From: Symsagittifera roscoffensis
Taxonomy: Eukaryota; Xenacoelomorpha; Acoela; Convolutidae
Assembly: GCF_963678635.1 (NCBI RefSeq)
Contig: NC_087063.1
Span: 53,337,074 to 53,401,073, forward strand
Length of the DNA stretch: 64,000 nt
Direction of reading: 5' to 3'
Positions 60,901-64,000 of the stretch are shown here, piece by piece. Every line of letters starts with the position of its first letter. The first letter of the stretch is position 1. The notes beneath the pieces were generated by a model. That model was not told the origin of the DNA and ran no database searches. It saw only the letters and a list, made by a program, of their open reading frames with translations. A program made the translations under genes and the position numbers.

Positions 60901-63219
60901 TTTGGTCTTATCTACATTCACTGTGAGGTTATACACCTTGAGAGTCTCTCCAATTTTCTGGACTGAATCGTTGTTTTCCTCCAGAGACAAGATGTCACGA
61001 TTGTCGGCGTATACGAATTCTTTGCGCTAGTCATCCACAGCGTAGGTGTGGTCTTCGATCTTGTTGGATCCTTCTTCAAGGAGCCGACGAACATGTCTCA
61101 GGGCAACCTCGAAATATATATTGAACAACATTCCGCTCAAACCAACGCCTTGTGGGGATCCGATGTTAGTCTCAAATTTTGATCTCTCCTTAGCACCGTT
61201 AACTCGCAGTTCCAGAGAGGTGTCGGATATCAGAACTCTGATGAGTCTGTTAGCGTCTTCATCTAGAAAGCTCTCTGTAAGTCCAAGCAACTTCTCGCGC
61301 CGAATCGTGTCAAAGGCAGACGAGAGATCAATTGCCGTGGAGAAAACAGAAGTCTTCGTCTTTTGGGCTCTAGCGATCGTCCATCTGTAGGCCCAGACTA
61401 CATCGGTGGTGCTTCGTCCTGATCTGTATGCGCACTGGGAGGTGCGCTGAGGTAACTGTCGCAGTCGGGTTTTATTCTGTTGAGTGCCACGATGGATAGA
61501 ATCTTTCTGATGGTCAGAAAGAGAGTGATTGGTCTGAGATTTTTGATTGGGCAGCGTGATCAAAACTCCTCGTCCCAAAACCAAGTCTTTGTGCTCTTCG
61601 AAGATCTGGTTTAGCGCGCAAGTAATGATCTCTATGACCTTGTCTGGGCCGTATTTTAACAGTTCTACGTTGATGTTATCGTGGCCGCAAGCACGTCCGA
61701 TTTTCAGGCTCTTCACGCTCCTTTTGACATCCTCAAAGTAGATAGGCTGGTCAAGCCTCCTCGGGTCTCCAGTGAAGCGGTCAACGCGGACTTCGTCTGG
61801 TTTGAAAAAGTCGTTCTTAAAGTGACTCTCCACAACGCGCGCAATTTCGTCAGCCTGTACTATCCGTTTCCCAATTTTCGTGGTTGACAAAAGGATTCTC
61901 GTACTGCTTCCGTTTGCGAGCTCTTATCGCAGCAAACCTTTTGGCGCTATTTTCCGCGGAGTTGGACTCTTCGACCAGGCCATCGAGTTCATTTTCTTTA
62001 AGGTGTTTTTTCCTTTGTGCCATCTTGCGCACGATCGATTGCCTTTTCTTCTTTAGAAACAGGGTCTTTTCGTGTTTCTGTGCTTGTTTGATCTTCAGGC
62101 GAAGGGATTTTTACTGTAGGGAGAGACGCTCCATTTCGGTATCGGACTTCACTTTTCCCATCTTCTGAACGTATCCCACAACCTCTTCGGCGGCTTTTTG
62201 TACTGCAACAACAGCGTCGTCCCAATTTTCAATTCCATCAAGTTTGTTGTCCAAGACTTTCTGGTTTTCCTTTCTGACAGAATGTGAGCTTGGAGCAGTC
62301 GAATTTGCGAGCTTGGTTCTTCCGTTGATTCTTAGCTAGATAGACCCGAAACTTCCGGATGTCGTACTTAGCTATGACTATACGATTGTGGCTGTGGACG
62401 CGAGTCCCTGCATAGCTCCTGCTGTTGCGTAGGTTTCTCTTCAGATTATGTCTTGTTTACAGATTATAAAGTCTATACCGTCAGACAGTTGTCATTGATT
62501 TGACGTTTACTTTCCCAGGTGGTAATATGGGCGACTTTGTGCTGAAAAGTGCTATTAGACACAAAGAAGCAGTTTGCTTCGCAAAAATCAACGAGCGTCC
62601 TCGTGTATAGCGTCCCATACACTCTTCGCCTTCTTGCTTTTTCCCGATCTTAGCATTAAAGTCTCCACAGATGAACACTGTCCCGGTAATTTCATCTAGT
62701 GCGACATTAAGCTCACTGTAAAGCCATCAACTCTTCGAGGCTCTCCGTTAGTCTTCCACTTTGGGGTTCGTACACGTTGACGATGGTTAATAGCTCCTTT
62801 GTTTTTTGGATTGTTAGTTTCAAATTTATGATGTTCGGAGCCTGAGTTGCTCTATGGACATTCTTCCGTCGGATCTTCATTCTCATTTTCCCAACTTTAC
62901 AGGCGGTGTATTGCAGCTCGCCTATTTCAAGTTGAAGAGCCGATATTCTGTCATTTATCTTCCAGTACTTGTAGACGTTGTTCTTCCACATCTCGGATAT
63001 GGCGAAGCCATTTCCGTAGTGGGGGCTGTCCGATGGAAGGGAGATTACTCTCCCTTCCATCTGTCCGATGGAAGGGGGCTGTCCGATGGAAAGGGTATCT
63101 TGAAAACAACATATATCCACTTTCTTTTCTTTCAAGTCTTTTGCCAGCTCGACCTTCTTCTGATCCTCAGTGAGACCTCTAACGTTGAAAGATGCCAGTT
63201 TCAACTCTTTTTGAATCAT
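60901..63219 (-). pseudogene. LINE with APE endonuclease and reverse transcriptase, 5' part
   Basis: Sense order: endonuclease 63219-62481 (ASFNVRG, CCFQDT, VNVYEPQSG, CGDFNAKIG), a basic linker (62225-61850), then reverse transcriptase 61890-60901 (AIDLSSAFDTIRREKL, GSPQGVGLSGMLFNIYF, and FVYADN where an active enzyme has YADD). The type resembles RTE-like elements common in animals. Several frameshifts, a stop before the catalytic box and the mutated box show it is dead. It is cut at 60900 by element C and resumes at 40213. Confidence 0.85.
63032..63061. repeat. Perfect 13-bp inverted repeat beside a 14-bp direct repeat in the LINE
   Basis: Arms 63032-63044 and 63049-63061 with loop TTAC; CTGTCCGATGGAAG recurs at 63026, 63061 and 63079. 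Looks like slippage plus a template switch. Confidence 0.8.
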
Positions 63220-64000
63220 ACCGCTAGGACTGTAGACAGTGAATCCCTGTATATTGAAAAAAAAGGGATTAGTGGCTCGTCACTACCACTCTTCAGTGTC
63301 TGCGAAATCATAAAAGGTTACTTGTCGTTCATATCCAAATCGAAATTTTAAAAATTAGCATGTCAGTTAAAACTAACTCTACCCAGTTTGTCCAATCTTT
63401 CAAATAACGTCGCTAATTCATTGAAACCATCAATCTTCCCGAATAGATGTTCGATCTTCTAATCTATAAAAATTCGATTGCAAAACTGCATTTTCGTACA
63501 TTCTGGTCGTATGTCACATACTCCCCGGACAGCCCGGTCAATGTCCTCATTGAGTCTCATAGTCTTCATCAAAATGGTACAGTGCCATCGAACAGAATTT
63601 ACAAAATGCATCAAATCACTTTTATCCGCCTCATATCAACTGACTGCAGAATATAAATGGCACCATACCACAGTACTATAGCCTTCCAAATTCTTTCACT
63701 AATCTGCACTTTCGAGGATATGACTTAAGATAAAACATTTTTTTAGACTTCCAACGTCCATTTCCCGATTTGAAATTTTTTCTTCTAGGTTTTGAAAAGT
63801 GTTGGGACGCAGGACGGTCCTGCCAACCAACAAACTAAACTTATCCTACAATGTTTCTACCCTTTGGAAATTTAGTTGTTACTGGTCCTGAATAATAAAA
63901 TTTAGGAACTCAGTGGTTAGAAGGAACAATGAAATAACCTCCCTCTTCAAGAGATTACCCAAGCCTTTCATATCACCACAAAGTGATCAGTCGTCCTAGT
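63220..64000 (-). other. LINE upstream DNA and PPT/LTR junction of a probable fourth element
   Basis: Sense TGTCCGGGGAGTA at 63519-63531 is followed by TGTGAC (LTR-like start at 63518). Upstream in sense is text similar to the 3' UTRs of B and C (a GACATTGACCGGGC form, then GCACTGTACC-like sequence near 63580). The LTR body to 63220 is too short or diverged to confirm its end. 63600-64000 holds no recognised gene. Confidence 0.45.

Overview
The window is nuclear DNA of a eukaryote, most likely an invertebrate animal; the species cannot be named from it. There are no host genes that I can support. Almost all of it is three very large LTR retrotransposons of the Ty3/Gypsy type, all read from the minus strand, plus pieces of an APE-type LINE and of another LTR. 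Coordinates therefore run against the direction of expression: the 5' end of each element is at its high coordinate.

Layout. Element A occupies 1-16114 and runs off the left edge. Element B is complete (16387-39100, about 22.7 kb) with two LTRs of about 900 bp that differ at only about a dozen positions; it sits inside an older A-type LTR with a 4-bp AAAA target duplication. Element C is complete but decayed (40222-60900, about 20.7 kb) and is inserted in a LINE whose two halves lie at 60901-63219 and about 39776-40213. The last 0.8 kb contains the PPT/LTR junction of a probable fourth element.

Plan of one element, in sense order: 5' LTR; primer binding site resembling the 3' end of a tRNA-Asn; a 2-3 kb leader full of short tandem repeats; Gag (coiled coil, capsid-like region, two CCHC knuckles), aspartic protease, reverse transcriptase, RNase H, a long acidic linker, integrase and GPF module, and at the very C-terminus a TARG1/ALC1-like macro domain; a 0.45-0.55 kb spacer holding a good 3' splice acceptor; then a gene block in the position where retroviruses carry env. 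That block has two polyproteins. P1 carries a coiled coil, an intact SGNH/GDSL hydrolase domain, a second degenerate SGNH-like domain and unknown regions. P2 follows in the -1 frame and is of unknown function. A 3' UTR, a polypurine tract and the 3' LTR close the element. Neither P1 nor P2 shows a signal peptide or an envelope-like architecture. In A, P1 is cut down to its N-terminal module and P2 starts on its own ATG 11 nt later.

The combination of macro domain, SGNH hydrolase and P2 in elements above 20 kb is the main novelty. A second is a block of about 61 nt just upstream of the macro domain, almost invariant at synonymous sites, which contains a copy of the 3' polypurine-tract core and looks like a central PPT. 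A keeps Gag-Pol open over 2866 codons; B is young but carries a few stops and frameshifts; C is a wreck with large internal deletions.
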